From the NCBI GenBank assembly GCA_905250885.1, contig CAJNOQ010001443.1, positions 1 to 31,541 of the forward strand: a DNA stretch of 31,541 bases. The letters run 5' to 3'. The notes under the pieces were generated by a model that worked only from the letters and a program-made list of their open reading frames with translations, did not search any database and was not told the DNA's origin. Positions 31,215-31,541 of the stretch are shown here, one piece after another. The DNA is from Didymodactylos carnosus (Eukaryota; Rotifera; Eurotatoria; Philodinida; Philodinidae). Within the stretch, counting starts at the first letter, position 1. Each line of letters begins with the position of its first letter. The translations under genes and the position numbers were made by a program.

Positions 31215-31541
31215 ACTATAAATCGGCTTGTCCAAGCGTGACGCTGTGACAATTTTGACACAGTAATTTGAGCTTTCCTCAAAAAGTGTATAAGCTAGAA
31301 CCGTCGTCCTTGCGCCGTTCGACGCAGCTCGCCATACTCTACTTTTGATATAAAAATGAAGGTATGTGGTTAAGGACTCAAACTTTTAGAAGCGTTTTTC
31401 GGCGCGTGACGCTATGACAAAAAAAGGCCCTAAATTCGAAGTGCGTCTCGTTAAAAGCTAATTTGCTACGAATTTAGAAGAGCTAATAAAAAGCGTCTCG
31501 AGCAAAGTTTGTAGAGGAGTAAACGAGCTACTGATTGTTAA
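31215..31541. other. Window end, non-coding, with a repeated GCGTGACGCT motif
   Basis: The motif GCGTGACGCT(G/A)TGACA occurs twice, near 31237 and near 31404. AAGCGTCTCG/AGTGCGTCTCG also occurs twice, near 31440 and 31490. This suggests part of a larger repeat that continues beyond the window. No gene is recognised. Confidence 0.4.

Overview
The window looks like nuclear DNA from a small, AT-rich animal genome, most likely a bdelloid rotifer such as Rotaria or Adineta (inference). Three genes are clearly metazoan: an EGR/Krox zinc-finger factor, a Yippee-like 5 protein and a C5orf22/UPF0489 homologue. Two others belong to families normally found outside animals: a YjdF/DUF2238 membrane protein, which is bacterial in character, and an OPT oligopeptide transporter, which is fungal or plant in character. 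All five genes lie on the + strand. Most introns are short (49-110 bp) with GT-AG ends. The intergenic DNA is AT-rich and contains several fold-back (inverted-repeat) elements. Native animal genes mixed with intact foreign-type genes, one of them carrying introns, is the pattern known from bdelloids.

Layout. 1-1228: a perfect inverted repeat of about 105 bp whose loop holds the first coding exon of the EGR gene. 482-8730: an 8.2 kb EGR intron with microsatellites, a diverged fold-back element (7140-7684) and a possible alternative first exon ending at 5780. 8731-10395: the rest of EGR, including three C2H2 fingers. 11336-11989: the intronless DUF2238 gene. 12286-13133: a large fold-back element. 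13134-16860: no recognisable gene. 16861-17320: YPEL5 in three exons. 17765-19687: the C5orf22/UPF0489 homologue in six exons. 19688-25016: mostly non-coding, with a fold-back at 21900-22520. 25017-28790: the OPT transporter in six exons. 28791-31541: non-coding, with a strong fold-back at 29679-30104 and a palindrome-rich tract at 31057-31214.

The exon models were joined by hand. For every gene, phases agree at all junctions and the summed exon length divides by three (EGR 569 aa, YPEL5 112 aa, UPF0489 518 aa, OPT 817 aa). The genes do not form a pathway: one transcription factor, one conserved zinc protein, one arginase-fold-like protein that has lost its expected metal ligands, and two membrane proteins that look acquired. 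The strongest leads are the two likely horizontally acquired genes, the UPF0489 homologue with missing metal residues, the perfect inverted repeat around EGR exon 1, and a set of fold-back elements that appear to share an internal module. No CRISPR array, tRNA, rRNA, prokaryotic operon or novel defence-type system was seen.
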